From Kofleriaceae bacterium (GTDB lineage Bacteria; Myxococcota_A; Polyangia; Haliangiales; Haliangiaceae): a stretch of 64,000 nucleotides of DNA. Each line of letters begins with the position of its first letter. Within the stretch, counting starts at the first letter, position 1. The stretch lies in the NCBI GenBank assembly GCA_022842285.1, contig JALHPV010000005.1:1-64000 (forward strand). The letters are read 5' to 3'. The position numbers and the translations under genes are program-made. The notes under the pieces are model-generated. The model searched no databases and had not been told where the DNA came from. It saw only the letters and a program-made list of their open reading frames with translations. Below, piece after piece: positions 18,784 to 26,810 of this stretch.

Positions 18784-20120
18784 GGTTCTCCTCCTGCACT
18801 GTCATCGAGTCCGAGCGCCTTGATGCGGCGCCAGAGCGTGACGCGAGACATGCCCAGGATCTGCGCGGCGCGCTCGCGATTGCCGCCCGCATGCTCGAGA
18901 GCCAGCCGGATGCGCCGGGCATCATCGGACTCGTCCTCGCGGTCGGGCTCGGGCCGGCGCATGTTCAGCGCGGGGGTGTCCGGATCGAACGCGACGCCGC
19001 TCACCTCGGGGGGCAGCTCCACGTCGAGGAGCACGGGCCCATCGCCGACGACGTATGCGTACTGGAGGGCGTTGTGGAGCTCGCGGACGTTGCCGGGCCA
19101 GGCGTAGGCGCCGATCGCGTCGCGAGCACCACGCGACACCTGGCGGACCTGACGTGCGCCCTCCGTGTTGAGCTGCTCGACGAGCTTGTCGGTCAGGAGC
19201 TCGAGATCGCCGCGGCGCGCTGCCAGCGGCGGCAGGAAGATGGGGACCACCCGCAACCGGTACATGAGGTCGGCGCGGAAGCGCTTCTCCTCGACGGCTT
19301 TGCGCAAGGACTGATGCGTGGCGGCGACGATGCGCACGTCGACTTCGACCGAGTCCGTGCTGCCGATCGGGATCACGGTGCGGGTCTCGAGGACGCGCAG
19401 GAGCTTGGCCTGCAGATCGAGCGGCATCTCGGCGACCTCGTCGAGAAACAGGGTGCCGTGATGCGCCGCGCGGAAGATGCCCGGGCTGTCGCGCAGGGCG
19501 CCGGTGAACGCGCCGCGCACGTGCCCGAACAGCTCGCTCTCGAGCAGTGTCGGAGGCAGCGCCGCGCAGTTGATGGCGCGGAAGGGCCCCGCGTGGCGCG
19601 GCGAGAGGTCGTGGATCGCGCGCGCGATGAGCTCCTTGCCGCTGCCGGTCGGGCCGCGCACCAGCACCGAGACCTCGCGCCGAGCCGCCCGCTCGACGAT
19701 GTCGAACACGCGGCGCATGCCCGGGTCCCGCGTCCACATGCCGTGGAACCGGATCGGCGCATCGATATCCGTGCCGCGATCGGACGACCGCGCGAAGGTC
19801 ACGAGCCACCCAGCACGCTCTTCATCTCGGATGATCGGCGTCGCCCGGACCTCGAGCGCGCGCACGACGCCATCGGCCCCCGGTCGCACGATCGTGCCAC
19901 TCGCGGGCCGACCCGCGGCGAGGGCCTCGGCGATCGGTCGCTCGAGCGAGTCGCCGCACATGGCCTTGACGATCGACACGCCACGCACGAGCGCGCCCTC
20001 GGTGAGCGCATCGGCCGTCGGGGTCGCGGCGACAATGGCCAGCGCCGGATCGAGGATGGCGCACGCCACCCCGAGATCCTCGAGGGCGAGCGTGAGCAGG
20101 CGAAGCGTGGATTCGGACAT
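18780..20120 (-). CDS. Sigma-54-dependent transcriptional activator (PAS-like + AAA+ + FIS-type HTH)
   Basis: 446 residues from ATG 20120. The N-terminal domain (1-130) is PAS-like and has two cysteines (about C20 and C55). The AAA+ domain (about 140-370) carries Walker A 'GPTGSGKE', the sigma-54-contacting 'GAFTGA' loop, Walker B 'GTLFLDEV' and arginine finger region '[12 protein letters not shown]'. The C-terminal FIS-type HTH (about 405-440) reads '[25 protein letters not shown]'. Upstream frame to 20300 lacks a sensible start. It is the only such activator in the window, 0.65 kb before the sulfur island, so it is the leading candidate to drive the sigma-54 promoters there. Sulfide-sensing FisR-type activators are known to use cysteines (family knowledge; not shown here). 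Confidence 0.93.
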   Translation of the reverse strand: MSESTLRLLTLALEDLGVACAILDPALAIVAATPTADALTEGALVRGVSIVKAMCGDSLERPIAEALAAGRPASGTIVRPGADGVVRALEVRATPIIRDEERAGWLVTFARSSDRGTDIDAPIRFHGMWTRDPGMRRVFDIVERAARREVSVLVRGPTGSGKELIARAIHDLSPRHAGPFRAINCAALPPTLLESELFGHVRGAFTGALRDSPGIFRAAHHGTLFLDEVAEMPLDLQAKLLRVLETRTVIPIGSTDSVEVDVRIVAATHQSLRKAVEEKRFRADLMYRLRVVPIFLPPLAARRGDLELLTDKLVEQLNTEGARQVRQVSRGARDAIGAYAWPGNVRELHNALQYAYVVGDGPVLLDVELPPEVSGVAFDPDTPALNMRRPEPDREDESDDARRIRLALEHAGGNRERAAQILGMSRVTLWRRIKALGLDDSAGGEP

Positions 20121-20196
20121 CGGGAAATCGCAGAGCGACCCGACGACGATACACCGTTCACCTTGAACCGGACGGTCGGCCGGCGCATGGTGAGGC

Positions 20197-20844
20197 GTGA
20201 CGTCAAGTGACGCGAGCGAGCCGGGCTGGTGGGACCGCCGGGTCGTGCCATGGATCGTCGAGAAGGCCTGCCGCAGCAGCGAGATCCTCGAGGAGCGCAA
20301 GCGCTGGGTGCCGCGCGCTCACGGCCGCGTGCTCGAGCTCGGCATTGGCTCGGGGCTGAACCTGGCGTTCTACGACGCCGCCCGCGTCACGCGCGTGACC
20401 GGCATCGATCCATCGGCGGCGTTGCTCGCCAAGGCGGCGATCCGGGCTGCGGACGCGAGCGTCCCCGTCGAGCTCGTATGCGCGCCGGCCGAGCGCCTGC
20501 CGTTCGCGGCCGCGTCCTTCGACAGCGCGCTCGTCACGTATTCGCTGTGCAGCGTCGACGACCCGCAGCGCGCCCTGGCGGAGCTGCGGCGCGTGCTCGT
20601 GCCCGGCGGTGAGCTCTTGCTCGTCGAGCACGGTCGCGCCCCCGATGCGGGTCCCCGACGGGTCCAGCGGTGGCTCACCCCGCTCTGGTCACGCGTCGGT
20701 GGCGGCTGCCAGCTCGACCGCGACGTGCCGGCGCTGCTCGAAGCAGCTGGGTTCACGACCGAGCTCGAGACCGCCTACAGCCGCGGGCCCCGCTGGCTCA
20801 GCTATACGTTCCAGGGCGTCGCCCGCTCGCCGATCGCGGGCTAG
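20197..20844 (+). CDS. Class I SAM-dependent methyltransferase (Methyltransf_11, UbiE/METTL7-like)
   Basis: 215 residues, GTG start. Motif I 'VLELGIGSGLNLAFYD' near residue 46, 'TGIDPSAALLAKA' near 70, motif 'LPFAAASFDSALVTYSLCSVDDP' near 103, and post-motif 'LRRVLVPGGELLLVEHGRAP' near 128. The N-terminus 'WWDRRVVPWIVEKACRSSEI' and C-terminal 'ALLEAAGFTTELETAYSRGPRWLSYTFQGVA' match small-molecule or lipid methyltransferases. It is divergent from the sigma-54 activator; the 76-bp space contains a TTCA-N3-TGAA dyad. Substrate not deducible. Confidence 0.87.
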   Translation: MTSSDASEPGWWDRRVVPWIVEKACRSSEILEERKRWVPRAHGRVLELGIGSGLNLAFYDAARVTRVTGIDPSAALLAKAAIRAADASVPVELVCAPAERLPFAAASFDSALVTYSLCSVDDPQRALAELRRVLVPGGELLLVEHGRAPDAGPRRVQRWLTPLWSRVGGGCQLDRDVPALLEAAGFTTELETAYSRGPRWLSYTFQGVARSPIAG

Positions 20845-20874
20845 GAGGGGCTACAGGCTCCTACAGGCTCCTAG
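20841..20874. terminator. Inverted and direct repeats between convergent genes (possible terminator)
   Basis: CTAGGAG (20841-20847) pairs with CTCCTAG (20868-20874); between them the decamer ctacaggctc is repeated exactly in tandem (20851-20860, 20861-20870). It sits between the convergent methyltransferase and peroxiredoxin stops. Confidence 0.4.
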
Positions 20875-21515
20875 AGACTGCGTTTCGCGAAGTACCAGTC
20901 CGTAACCTCGAGCTCCCGATCCTGGACGCGTTTGTCGGCATCCATGGTCGTGGCCGGCGCAGGGACGATCACCTTGTCGCCGGGTCGCCAGTCCGCCGGG
21001 CAAGCCACCCCGTGCCGGTCAGCCGTCTGCAGCGCATCCACCACGCGGAGGATCTCGTCGAAGTTGCGGCCGACGTTGAGCGGGTAGTAGATCATCGCGC
21101 GTAGCTTCCGCGTCGGATCGATGAAGAACACGGCGCGAACGGCGGCGGTGTCCGACGACGCCGCGTGAAGCATCCCGTATGCGTGCGCGACCTTCATATC
21201 GAGGTCCGCGATGATCGGAAACGCGATGTCGACGCCGAACTTCTCCTTGATGTTTCGCACCCAGGCGATGTGGCTGTAGACACTGTCGATCGAGTTGCCG
21301 AGCAGCGCGACCCCACGAGCGTCGAGAGCATCCTTCATCTTCGCGAAGGCCATGAACTCCGTCGTGCAGACGGGCGTGAAGTCAGCGGGATGGGAGAAGA
21401 GGATGACCCACTTGTCCTTCGCCCACGTCGACAGCTGAATCTCGCCGTGGGTGGACTTCGCCTTGAAGTCCGGGGCCGGGCCGTTGAGCTGGAGCGGTTG
21501 CGTGTTTTCGGTCAT
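20871..21515 (-). CDS. 1-Cys-type peroxiredoxin (Prx6 family)
   Basis: 214 residues. 'PAPDFKAKSTHGEIQLSTWAK' start, peroxidatic Cys in 'HPADFTPVCTTEF' near residue 49, Arg in the active-site set, 'NIKEKFGVDIAFPIIADLDM', then the long Prx6-type C-terminal arm with 'GVACPADWRPGDKVIVP'. It reduces H2O2, alkyl or possibly persulfide-type peroxides in the cytoplasm. It has a good Shine-Dalgarno (GAAAGGA) 7 nt before the ATG, a sigma-54 promoter (21551-21566) and a TGAAAC enhancer motif (21651-21667), tying it to the sulfur regulon. A single-gene unit. Confidence 0.95.
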   Translation of the reverse strand: MTENTQPLQLNGPAPDFKAKSTHGEIQLSTWAKDKWVILFSHPADFTPVCTTEFMAFAKMKDALDARGVALLGNSIDSVYSHIAWVRNIKEKFGVDIAFPIIADLDMKVAHAYGMLHAASSDTAAVRAVFFIDPTRKLRAMIYYPLNVGRNFDEILRVVDALQTADRHGVACPADWRPGDKVIVPAPATTMDADKRVQDRELEVTDWYFAKRSL

Positions 21516-21550
21516 TGCGCGTTCCTTTCGGGTTGGCTGCCCTGCGCTGT

Positions 21551-21566
21551 TGCATCGGACGTGCCC
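21551..21566 (-). promoter_or_regulatory. Sigma-54 promoter of the peroxiredoxin gene
   Basis: Minus-strand GGGCACG-tccg-ATGCA keeps the GG-N10-GC spacing (GG 21565-21564, GC 21553-21552) and the GGCACG core of the consensus TGGCACG-N4-TTGCA. Predicted start about 21540, leader about 25 nt. Confidence 0.65.
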
Positions 21567-21650
21567 GAACGTCGCATCCGGTAGTTCCCCCCCCCCAACG
21601 GCTCGCCAGGCGCACCGTGGGTCGTGCAGCGCTTTGCGCCGCGCGCGCGC

Positions 21651-21667
21651 CTGAAACGCGCTGAAAC
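21651..21667. promoter_or_regulatory. Upstream activator motif, tandem CTGAAAC at 10 bp
   Basis: CTGAAACGCGCTGAAAC: two copies exactly one helical turn apart, about 86-102 bp upstream of the -24 element of the peroxiredoxin promoter. The same arrangement recurs at 27579, 30157 and 32475. Confidence 0.6.
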
Positions 21668-21725
21668 ACGATCGTGCCCATCGTGCGAGACAGTCTCGAT
21701 CAAGAACGTTGGCCGGGAGCGCTGG

Positions 21726-22796
21726 TCAGGGCTCGACGGAGATCGTGAGCTGCACGGCATTGCCGTCGGTGAGCTCGAACGTCGGCCGATACAGGCCCGG
21801 ACGATCACCCGCGCGGAACTCGACGGGAAGGAGGCCCGGCACCGGCTGACCGCCACCATTGGGGAATCCCGGATCGCGCGCCACGTGGCCCGACAACAGC
21901 GGCTTCCCGTCGGGCCCGTTCGGGCTCGTCGCGGCCTGCCCCTTTGCCCCTTCGGGGGCCGCGCCGATGATGCCGCCGACGATCCGGTCGACGGCCGGAT
22001 CGAGCACGCCATCGCCCGTCGCGTCTTGCACGAGCAGCCCGCCGGTATAGCGAGGCTCGCGCGTCAGATCGCGCGGCGCGATGCCGACGCCGTCGAGCGG
22101 CGTGCCGCCCTCGCCCCACAGCAGGAGTCCGAGGTAACGGGGAGCCGTCGCCCCGGGCGTCACGCGCTGGAAGTTGGTGTTCGTTCCCGGTGGGACGTGG
22201 AAGTTCGTTGGAGCGATGCGCGCCGGCGGCGGCACAGCGCGGATCGCGATCGTCCCGCTCCAGATGCGCTGCTCCGCACCGCTCGCATCGCGCTGCTCGA
22301 CCGTGACGTCATAGGAGCCAGCGTCGGGATTCGTGAAGGTGCCACCCCGCACGTGGATCGCCTTGATGCCGGGCGCCGTCGGTCCGTCGCTGGTGATCGC
22401 GGCCAGTGCCGTCACCGTCAGCGCGTGCGCGGCCTCGTCGAAGCCGATGCGGTACTGGTCGCCGACCGGGATGGCACCTTGCGGCCAGCCCTTGGTGAGC
22501 ACGAGGTTGCGATCGCGGTCCGGCGTGATCTCGACATCGCCGGCGCGCACGAACCCGGCGGGCATCACCATGCGCAAGACCTCCCCCGCCGCGAGCGATA
22601 CGCCCGGCGTCGCCGGCGCGGCGTCGGGAACGAGGACGAAGACCAGGTCGGTCGGACGCCCCGCCGCGTCACCGTCGAACGAGACCGGCGCGGGCGCGAT
22701 GACGAGCGCGGCCGCCTCCACGTTGCGCGGCGTTTCAGGAGGCACGGGCGCGCTCGCGCACGCGACCAGGACAACGAGGCAACACGACGCCTTCAT
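21726..22796 (-). CDS. Beta-rich lipoprotein of unknown function
   Basis: 356 residues from ATG 22796; signal 'MKASCCLVVLVACASAP' with lipobox LVAC. The mature part is beta-rich with Ig-like segments ('VTLPA', 'VRGGTFTNPDAGSYDVTVEQRD', 'PGLYRPTFELTDGNAVQLTISVEP') and a fully readable Asp/Gly loop near 'DATGDGVLDPAVD'. In-frame ATGs at 22805 and 22814 are alternatives; 22796 is chosen because ATACAT lies 7 nt upstream of it. Its 5' coding region overlaps the likely activator site for the divergent DUF302 operon. No known family recognised. Confidence 0.7.
   Translation of the reverse strand: MKASCCLVVLVACASAPVPPETPRNVEAAALVIAPAPVSFDGDAAGRPTDLVFVLVPDAAPATPGVSLAAGEVLRMVMPAGFVRAGDVEITPDRDRNLVLTKGWPQGAIPVGDQYRIGFDEAAHALTVTALAAITSDGPTAPGIKAIHVRGGTFTNPDAGSYDVTVEQRDASGAEQRIWSGTIAIRAVPPPARIAPTNFHVPPGTNTNFQRVTPGATAPRYLGLLLWGEGGTPLDGVGIAPRDLTREPRYTGGLLVQDATGDGVLDPAVDRIVGGIIGAAPEGAKGQAATSPNGPDGKPLLSGHVARDPGFPNGGGQPVPGLLPVEFRAGDRPGLYRPTFELTDGNAVQLTISVEP
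22722..22738. promoter_or_regulatory. Degenerate upstream activator motif (GTTGCG...GTTTCAG)
   Basis: GTTGCG and GTTTCA are 10 bp apart, matching the inverted form of the TGAAAC tandem. It lies inside the 5' coding region of the divergent lipoprotein gene and about 96 bp upstream of the DUF302 sigma-54 promoter. One half-site is poor. Confidence 0.35.
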
Positions 22797-22831
22797 GGCC
22801 TTCATGTATCGCATCACGGAGATGGGCATGC

Positions 22832-22847
22832 TGGCACCGTGCATGCA
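22832..22847 (+). promoter_or_regulatory. Sigma-54 promoter of the DUF302 operon
   Basis: TGGCACC-gtgc-ATGCA, GG-N10-GC spacing exact (22833-22834, 22845-22846). Predicted start 22858, so the ATG at 22860 is at +3. Confidence 0.7.
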
Positions 22848-22859
22848 AACTCGTGGGGC

Positions 22860-23264
22860 ATGTTCGAGACCAGTCGCTACACCCTGACCCGCCGCGTGAC
22901 CGGCACGTTCGCCGACGCGGTGGCCGCCACGCGGTCCGCTCTCGCCGCGGAGGGCTTCGGCGTGCTCACCGAGATCGATATCCAGGCTACGCTGGCCAAG
23001 AAGTTGGGTGTCACGATGCGGCCGTACCTGATCCTTGGCGCTTGCAACCCCGGACTCGCGCATCGAGCGCTCCAGCTCGATCCAGCTGTCGGGGCCCTCT
23101 TGCCGTGCAACGTCGTCGTCGCGGAGGGAGAAGACGGGGCCATCGAAGTCGCCGCCATCGATCCGAAGGCCATGTTCGCCGTGGTCGATCGCTCCGACAT
23201 CGGCCCCGTCGTCGACGAGGTACGTGACCGGCTGAACCGCGCGCTCGCAGCGGTGGCGTCGTGA
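22860..23264 (+). CDS. DUF302 family protein
   Basis: 134 residues. Matches DUF302: 'FADAVAATRSALAAEGFGVLTEIDIQATLAKKLG' at 20-55, 'YLILGACNPGLAHRALQLDPAVGALLPCNVVV' at 58-90, and 'AIDPKAMFAVV' thereafter. DUF302 proteins are small, of unproven function, and often sit beside sulfide-oxidation or thiosulfate genes; they may bind metal or sulfur species. ATG 22860 lies at +3 of a strong sigma-54 promoter, so the start is well placed. The stop overlaps the next GTG (GTGA), so DUF302 and the small DUF6132-like protein are translationally coupled. Confidence 0.9.
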   Translation: MFETSRYTLTRRVTGTFADAVAATRSALAAEGFGVLTEIDIQATLAKKLGVTMRPYLILGACNPGLAHRALQLDPAVGALLPCNVVVAEGEDGAIEVAAIDPKAMFAVVDRSDIGPVVDEVRDRLNRALAAVAS

Positions 23265-23458
23265 GCGACACGCCAGTCCCTCGCCTGCGCCCACGCCGGC
23301 TGCTGCCGATCGTGGGTACGTTCGTCGGCGCCGCCGCCGGCTACGCGTATTACGTCTTCCTGGGCTGTGACAGTGGTTGAGCGATGCAATCGAACCCCGT
23401 GCTGACCATCGCGATGGGAGCAGCGCTGGGGCTCGTGGCGACCGTGAGTCGCCGATGA
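23261..23458 (+). CDS. DUF6132-like small membrane protein with in-frame TGA: candidate selenoprotein
   Basis: GTG 23261 opens a frame read as 39 residues to TGA 23378-23380, then 25 more to TGA 23456-23458. The first part has a basic start and 'VGTFVGAAAGYAYYVFLGCD' (one membrane span and a Cys). After 'GCDSG' comes TGA, and the same frame goes on 'AMQSNPVLTIAMGAALGLVA'. From memory, DUF6132 proteins read GC..G.C...SNP...G...G over about 65 residues, so TGA occupies the second Cys. The likely reading is Sec (U40), total 65 residues. GCGAT (23381-23385) and ATCGC (23408-23412) could make the base of a hairpin directly after the TGA. Alternatives: truncated 39-residue protein or sequencing error. 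Sec machinery is not in the window. Confidence 0.6.
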
Positions 23459-23486
23459 CCCGAGACACCGATCGAAAGAGGCACGG

Positions 23487-24086
23487 ATGAATCCTTCGTT
23501 CTGGGACGAACGTTACGGCACGGCTGACTATGCCTACGGCCGCGAGCCGAATGACTTCGTGCACGCGGAGGCGGAGCGCATCCCACCAGGGCCGGTCCTG
23601 TGCCTCGCGGAGGGCGAAGGCCGCAACGCGGTGTTCCTCGCCGTCCGTGGGCATGCGGTCACGGCCGTCGACTTCTCGCGGGAGGGTCTCCGCAAGGCCG
23701 AGGCGCTCGCCCGTGAACACGGCGTGACCATCGAGACCATCCACGCCGACCTCGCCCTGTTCGAGCCAACCGCGGGCGCGTACAGCGGGGTGATCGCGAT
23801 CTGGGCGCACCTACCGCGCGAGATCCGGCAGCGGGTCCACGGCTGGGTGGCGCGCTCGCTGCGCCCTGGCGGCGTGTTCCTCCTCGAGGCCTACACGCCC
23901 GACCAGATCGCGTTGGCGACCGGCGGCCCCAAGGATCCCTCGATGCTGATGACGCTCGAGGGTCTGCGCGAGGAGCTCGGCGGGCTCCACATCGAGATCG
24001 GCCGCGAGGTGCGGCGCGAGATCCACGAGGGACCCTTTCACGAGGGACCCAGCGCGACCGTGCAGCTCGCGGCGCGGCGGCTCTGA
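23487..24086 (+). CDS. Class I SAM-dependent methyltransferase (TehB/thiopurine-type)
   Basis: 199 residues; Shine-Dalgarno AAGAGG before ATG 23487. 'FWDERYGTADYAYGREPNDFV' is the typical start of the TehB/TPMT-like group. Motif I region 'GPVLCLAEGEGRNAVFLAVRG' near 35, 'AVDFSREGLRKAEALAREHG' near 60, 'YSGVIAIWAHLP' near 98. Members methylate tellurite, selenite, thiols or sulfide to volatile or less reactive forms; in this operon (DUF302, DUF6132-like) methylation of a sulfur or selenium species is a fair guess. The gap to the preceding gene is 28 bp, hence one operon. Confidence 0.88.
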   Translation: MNPSFWDERYGTADYAYGREPNDFVHAEAERIPPGPVLCLAEGEGRNAVFLAVRGHAVTAVDFSREGLRKAEALAREHGVTIETIHADLALFEPTAGAYSGVIAIWAHLPREIRQRVHGWVARSLRPGGVFLLEAYTPDQIALATGGPKDPSMLMTLEGLREELGGLHIEIGREVRREIHEGPFHEGPSATVQLAARRL

Positions 24087-24094
24087 GCTGCGGG

Positions 24095-24547
24095 TCAGGC
24101 GGTCACGAGGGCCACGTCGACGTCGATGCCGCGACGCACGCTCGCGGTCACCGTACAGAAGTCTTCGAACACCTCACGGCATCCGTCGACTGCCTCCGCA
24201 GGGACGCCCGGCGGGACGTGGAGCGTGACCTTCACGGGCCCGATGCGGAGCCGGCGCTCGGGAGTGCGCACGATCTGCATGTCGACGGTAGCCTCGATGC
24301 CGTGCTCGACCTTCACGCCCTTCTTGCCGAGGCAGAACACGAGGCTCGCCGCCAGGCAATTGCCGATGGCGCCCGCGAGGAGTCGCGCGGGATTGGGGCC
24401 GGCGTCCTTCCCGAGGGGCGGTGGCTCGTCGGCGACGATCGGCGCGTACGCCTTGTCGAAGCGGATCTGGAACCGATAAGCCTCCTCTTGCGCAATGCGG
24501 AGGGAGAGCTCGCTGACCTTGATGTCCTCTGTCACGTCACCCTTCAC
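24095..24547 (-). CDS. OsmC-family thiol peroxidase/redox protein
   Basis: 150 residues. OsmC landmarks: 'DEPPPLGKDAGPNPARLLAGAIGNCLAASLVFCLGK' with the first active Cys near residue 64, and a second Cys in 'REVFEDFCTVTASV' near 131. OsmC proteins form intertwined dimers that reduce organic or sulfur-based peroxides with the Cys pair. GTG 24547 is 31 bp after the DUF2892 stop, so this is the last gene of the ETHE1-to-OsmC operon. It is convergent with the methyltransferase gene. Confidence 0.9.
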   Translation of the reverse strand: MKGDVTEDIKVSELSLRIAQEEAYRFQIRFDKAYAPIVADEPPPLGKDAGPNPARLLAGAIGNCLAASLVFCLGKKGVKVEHGIEATVDMQIVRTPERRLRIGPVKVTLHVPPGVPAEAVDGCREVFEDFCTVTASVRRGIDVDVALVTA

Positions 24548-24578
24548 TAGCAGGATCGACGCCGTGATTCACGCTGCG

Positions 24579-24776
24579 TCAACGTCGCGCCGGGATCCGG
24601 CAGGTCGAGATGCCGAGGAGGCGATACAGTGGACAGAAGCCAACAGCGGCTGTCCCGAGTGGGATGAGGCCGAGCCAGCCGAGCGGCGTCTTGGGCCCCA
24701 CGAAGACGAGTGAGAGAAGCACCACGCCCAGAACGAAGCGAATTGCGCGGTCGGTAGTGTTTTCATTCGGAGTCAT
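24579..24776 (-). CDS. DUF2892 small membrane protein (YgaP transmembrane-like)
   Basis: 65 residues. 'TTDRAIRFVLGVVLLSLVFVG' and 'WLGLIPLGTAAVGFCPLYRLLGISTC' are the two membrane helices of DUF2892, with the conserved 'GFCPLY' and a second Cys ('STC') near the end. In E. coli YgaP this module anchors a rhodanese domain; here rhodanese is encoded separately three genes upstream. ATG overlaps the stop of uspA-like gene (ATGA). Confidence 0.9.
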   Translation of the reverse strand: MTPNENTTDRAIRFVLGVVLLSLVFVGPKTPLGWLGLIPLGTAAVGFCPLYRLLGISTCRIPARR

Positions 24777-25489
24777 GACGGAGTCCTTTCGGTGGAGCGC
24801 ACAGGGACGACGAGCACGGGCCGTCCGGCGTGGCGGAGGACGCGTTCGGTGCGAGAGCCGCGCATCACGTCGCCGACCCCATCGTGGCCGTGGGTCGTCA
24901 TCACGATGAGAGACGCCTCGATGCGCGCTGCCGCGTGGACGATGGCATCGGGGTCGGACGTCGGCAGGTGTACGACCTCGATGAAGGGCTCGACAGTCCC
25001 GGCGATGCCCGTGAGCACGCGCGCCGCGGCCACGCCCCGCTCGCCATCTTCGGGGGTCCCCGCGGGCACGATGATGCGCGGCAACTCGATCGCGCCGGTC
25101 TCGGGGTCGACGAATCCGCGCAAACCGTTCGGGACCATCAAGGTGGGCATGCAAACGTTGCGTGCGATCGCCTCGCCGACGCTCTCGTGAAACAGCGCCG
25201 AGATCCCGCGCCGCGCATGTGTGCCGAGCACGAGGACCGCGGGCGAGAGGCGGACGACCGCGTCGATGACCGTGTCTGCGGCTCCGTCGCAACACTGCAC
25301 GCAGCGAAACACCCGCTGGATCGGCTTCTGCCAGCGTCCGATCAGCGCAGCCGTCGGAGGGCGCTCGTCGGTCGGCGGCCCCGCATAGAGCGACACGAGC
25401 TGCCCCTGAGAAGCCATCGCCAACGCCGCGGCGTGGACGTGAGCCGCTTCGTCGTCGCCGGTCAGGTCTGTCGCATGCGCGATGATCAC
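24773..25489 (-). CDS. Universal stress protein (tandem USP-like)
   Basis: 238 residues with GTG start and a near-ideal AGGAGG seven nt upstream. First half: 'MIIAHATDLTGDDEAAHVHAAALAMASQGQLVSLYAG', 'VLVLGTHARRGISALFHESVGEAIARNVCMPTLMVP'. Second half: 'RIIVPAGTPEDGERGVAAA', 'SLIVMTTHGHDGVGDVMRGSRTERVLRHAGRPVLVVPV' with the ATP-binding G-x2-G-x9-G type pattern. A 'RCVQCCDG' Cys cluster near residue 65 is unusual for this family. UspA proteins are common in persulfide operons. Confidence 0.88.
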   Translation of the reverse strand: MIIAHATDLTGDDEAAHVHAAALAMASQGQLVSLYAGPPTDERPPTAALIGRWQKPIQRVFRCVQCCDGAADTVIDAVVRLSPAVLVLGTHARRGISALFHESVGEAIARNVCMPTLMVPNGLRGFVDPETGAIELPRIIVPAGTPEDGERGVAAARVLTGIAGTVEPFIEVVHLPTSDPDAIVHAAARIEASLIVMTTHGHDGVGDVMRGSRTERVLRHAGRPVLVVPVRSTERTPS

Positions 25490-25520
25490 GAGATCCCTCC
25501 TTACAAGCTCGGTGCCAGCT

Positions 25521-26420
25521 TCACGCCTTCGGCTTCGCGACGGGCTGCCCGAGCTCGTCGGCGGGGCGCAGCACGTTCAGCGGCACGACGAGGTAGCGAT
25601 GGCCGTTCGCGTGCGGGGCCGGCATCCGCCCCGCGTCGACATTGATCTGGACGCTCGGGAAGAGCAGGCGCGGCGCCGCGAGCGTCGCATCCCGAGCCGT
25701 GCGCATCGCGACGAAGCCCTCGCGTGTCGTCCGGGCATCGAGCTGGGGATTGCGGGCCTTGGAGGCGCGGATCGTCGTCTCCCACTTCACATCGCGACCG
25801 TTCGGCTGGTAGTCGTGACCGACGAAGACGCGCGTCGCATCGGGCAGCGCGTAGAGCTTCTGGATCGACTCGTACATCGCCTCCGCAGAGCCCCGCGGGA
25901 AGTCGCAGCGCCCGGTGCCGTAGTCGTCCATGAACAGGACGTCGCCGGTGAAGAGCGCGTCGTCGATCTGATACGTGACGCACGCCGGCGTATGGCCGGG
26001 CGTCGCGATCACGCGGATCGAGAGCGAGCCGGCGGTGATGACCTCGCCGTCGGCGACGAGGCGATCGAACTGGCTCCCGTCGGTGGCGAAGGCGGGCGGC
26101 AGATCGAAGATCTGCTTGAACGTCTCCTGGACGACGCGGATGCGCTCGCCGATCACGACCTTGGCGTCGAAGTGCCGACGCAGGATCTGCGATCCAGAGA
26201 GGTGGTCGGCGTGGGCATGGGTCTCCAGGATGAAGCGCAGCTTGAGCTGCTCGCGCCGCAGGTACTCCGCGACCTTGTCGACCGAGGTCGTCGACGTGAG
26301 CCCGGCGGCGGGGTCGTAGTCGAGGACGGGATCGATGACGACGGCATCCTTGGTGCTGGGATCCCAGACCACGTAGGTCAGGGTGAAGGTCGCCGGATCG
26401 AAGAACGGTTCGATTCTCAT
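25521..26420 (-). CDS. Metallo-beta-lactamase-fold sulfur dioxygenase-like protein (Blh type)
   Basis: 299 residues. '[24 protein letters not shown]' start; metal ligands in '[11 protein letters not shown]' (near 68), '[12 protein letters not shown]' (near 140), '[22 protein letters not shown]' and 'VFVGHDYQP'. The C-terminal extension '[37 protein letters not shown]' and 'LNVLRPA' is the Blh/BigR-associated persulfide hydrolase-dioxygenase form, longer than ETHE1 (229 aa here). It probably oxidises glutathione persulfide or related sulfane sulfur in the cytoplasm. The rhodanese gene lies 10 bp upstream and the USP gene 31 bp downstream in the operon. Confidence 0.9.
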   Translation of the reverse strand: MRIEPFFDPATFTLTYVVWDPSTKDAVVIDPVLDYDPAAGLTSTTSVDKVAEYLRREQLKLRFILETHAHADHLSGSQILRRHFDAKVVIGERIRVVQETFKQIFDLPPAFATDGSQFDRLVADGEVITAGSLSIRVIATPGHTPACVTYQIDDALFTGDVLFMDDYGTGRCDFPRGSAEAMYESIQKLYALPDATRVFVGHDYQPNGRDVKWETTIRASKARNPQLDARTTREGFVAMRTARDATLAAPRLLFPSVQINVDAGRMPAPHANGHRYLVVPLNVLRPADELGQPVAKPKA

Positions 26421-26430
26421 GACATCCTCC

Positions 26431-26799
26431 TCAGGTGCGAGTGACGGGATAGCCGGCGGCGACGTAGGCCAACATGCCGCCGGCGAGATTCATGACGCGC
26501 TGGAAGCCAGCGGCGACGAGGGCCTCGGCGGCCTTGCCCGAGCGATTGCCCGAACGACACACGAGAACGATCTCGGTGCTCTTCGACCACGAGCGGGCCT
26601 GCTCGCCCACGGAGGCCAGGGGAACGGCCTCGATGCCCTCGATGTGACCGAGCTCGCCGACGAGCTCGTGCGGCTCTCGCACGTCGACCATGCGCACGTG
26701 GCCCAGCGCGGCGTGAAGTTGAGCGGCCGAGATATCGCGGTACCCGACAGGAGCCGGTGTGGCGGCCTGGAACAGGGCGGACGGAGTGGTGGGTTCCAT
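26431..26799 (-). CDS. Rhodanese-domain protein
   Basis: 122 residues from ATG 26799, with AAGGAGG 6 nt upstream; the longer upstream frame overlaps the ETHE1 gene and is not protein-like. Single rhodanese domain: '[41 protein letters not shown]' then the active-site loop '[17 protein letters not shown]' with the catalytic Cys near residue 79, and '[22 protein letters not shown]'. It transfers sulfane sulfur between persulfide carriers such as glutathione and the two neighbouring MBL enzymes. Confidence 0.93.
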   Translation of the reverse strand: MEPTTPSALFQAATPAPVGYRDISAAQLHAALGHVRMVDVREPHELVGELGHIEGIEAVPLASVGEQARSWSKSTEIVLVCRSGNRSGKAAEALVAAGFQRVMNLAGGMLAYVAAGYPVTRT

Positions 26800-26810
26800 G
26801 GGTGCCTCCT

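Noticed and set aside
20140-20175. TTCA-N3-TGAA dyad between the sigma-54 activator and methyltransferase genes
   Set aside because: Resembles the enhancer half-sites but lacks the AAAC core and has no sigma-54 element next to it; could be an autoregulatory site but is too weak to claim.
23381-23412. A SECIS element directly after the TGA
   Set aside because: GCGAT/ATCGC can pair, but the apical loop lacks the usual G/U features and the 3' side has a bulge; it is not strong enough to list as a feature.
23378-23458. A separate small gene starting at ATG 23384 after the TGA
   Set aside because: It would have no ribosome site and only half a family domain; the in-frame continuity with the upstream part argues for one protein.
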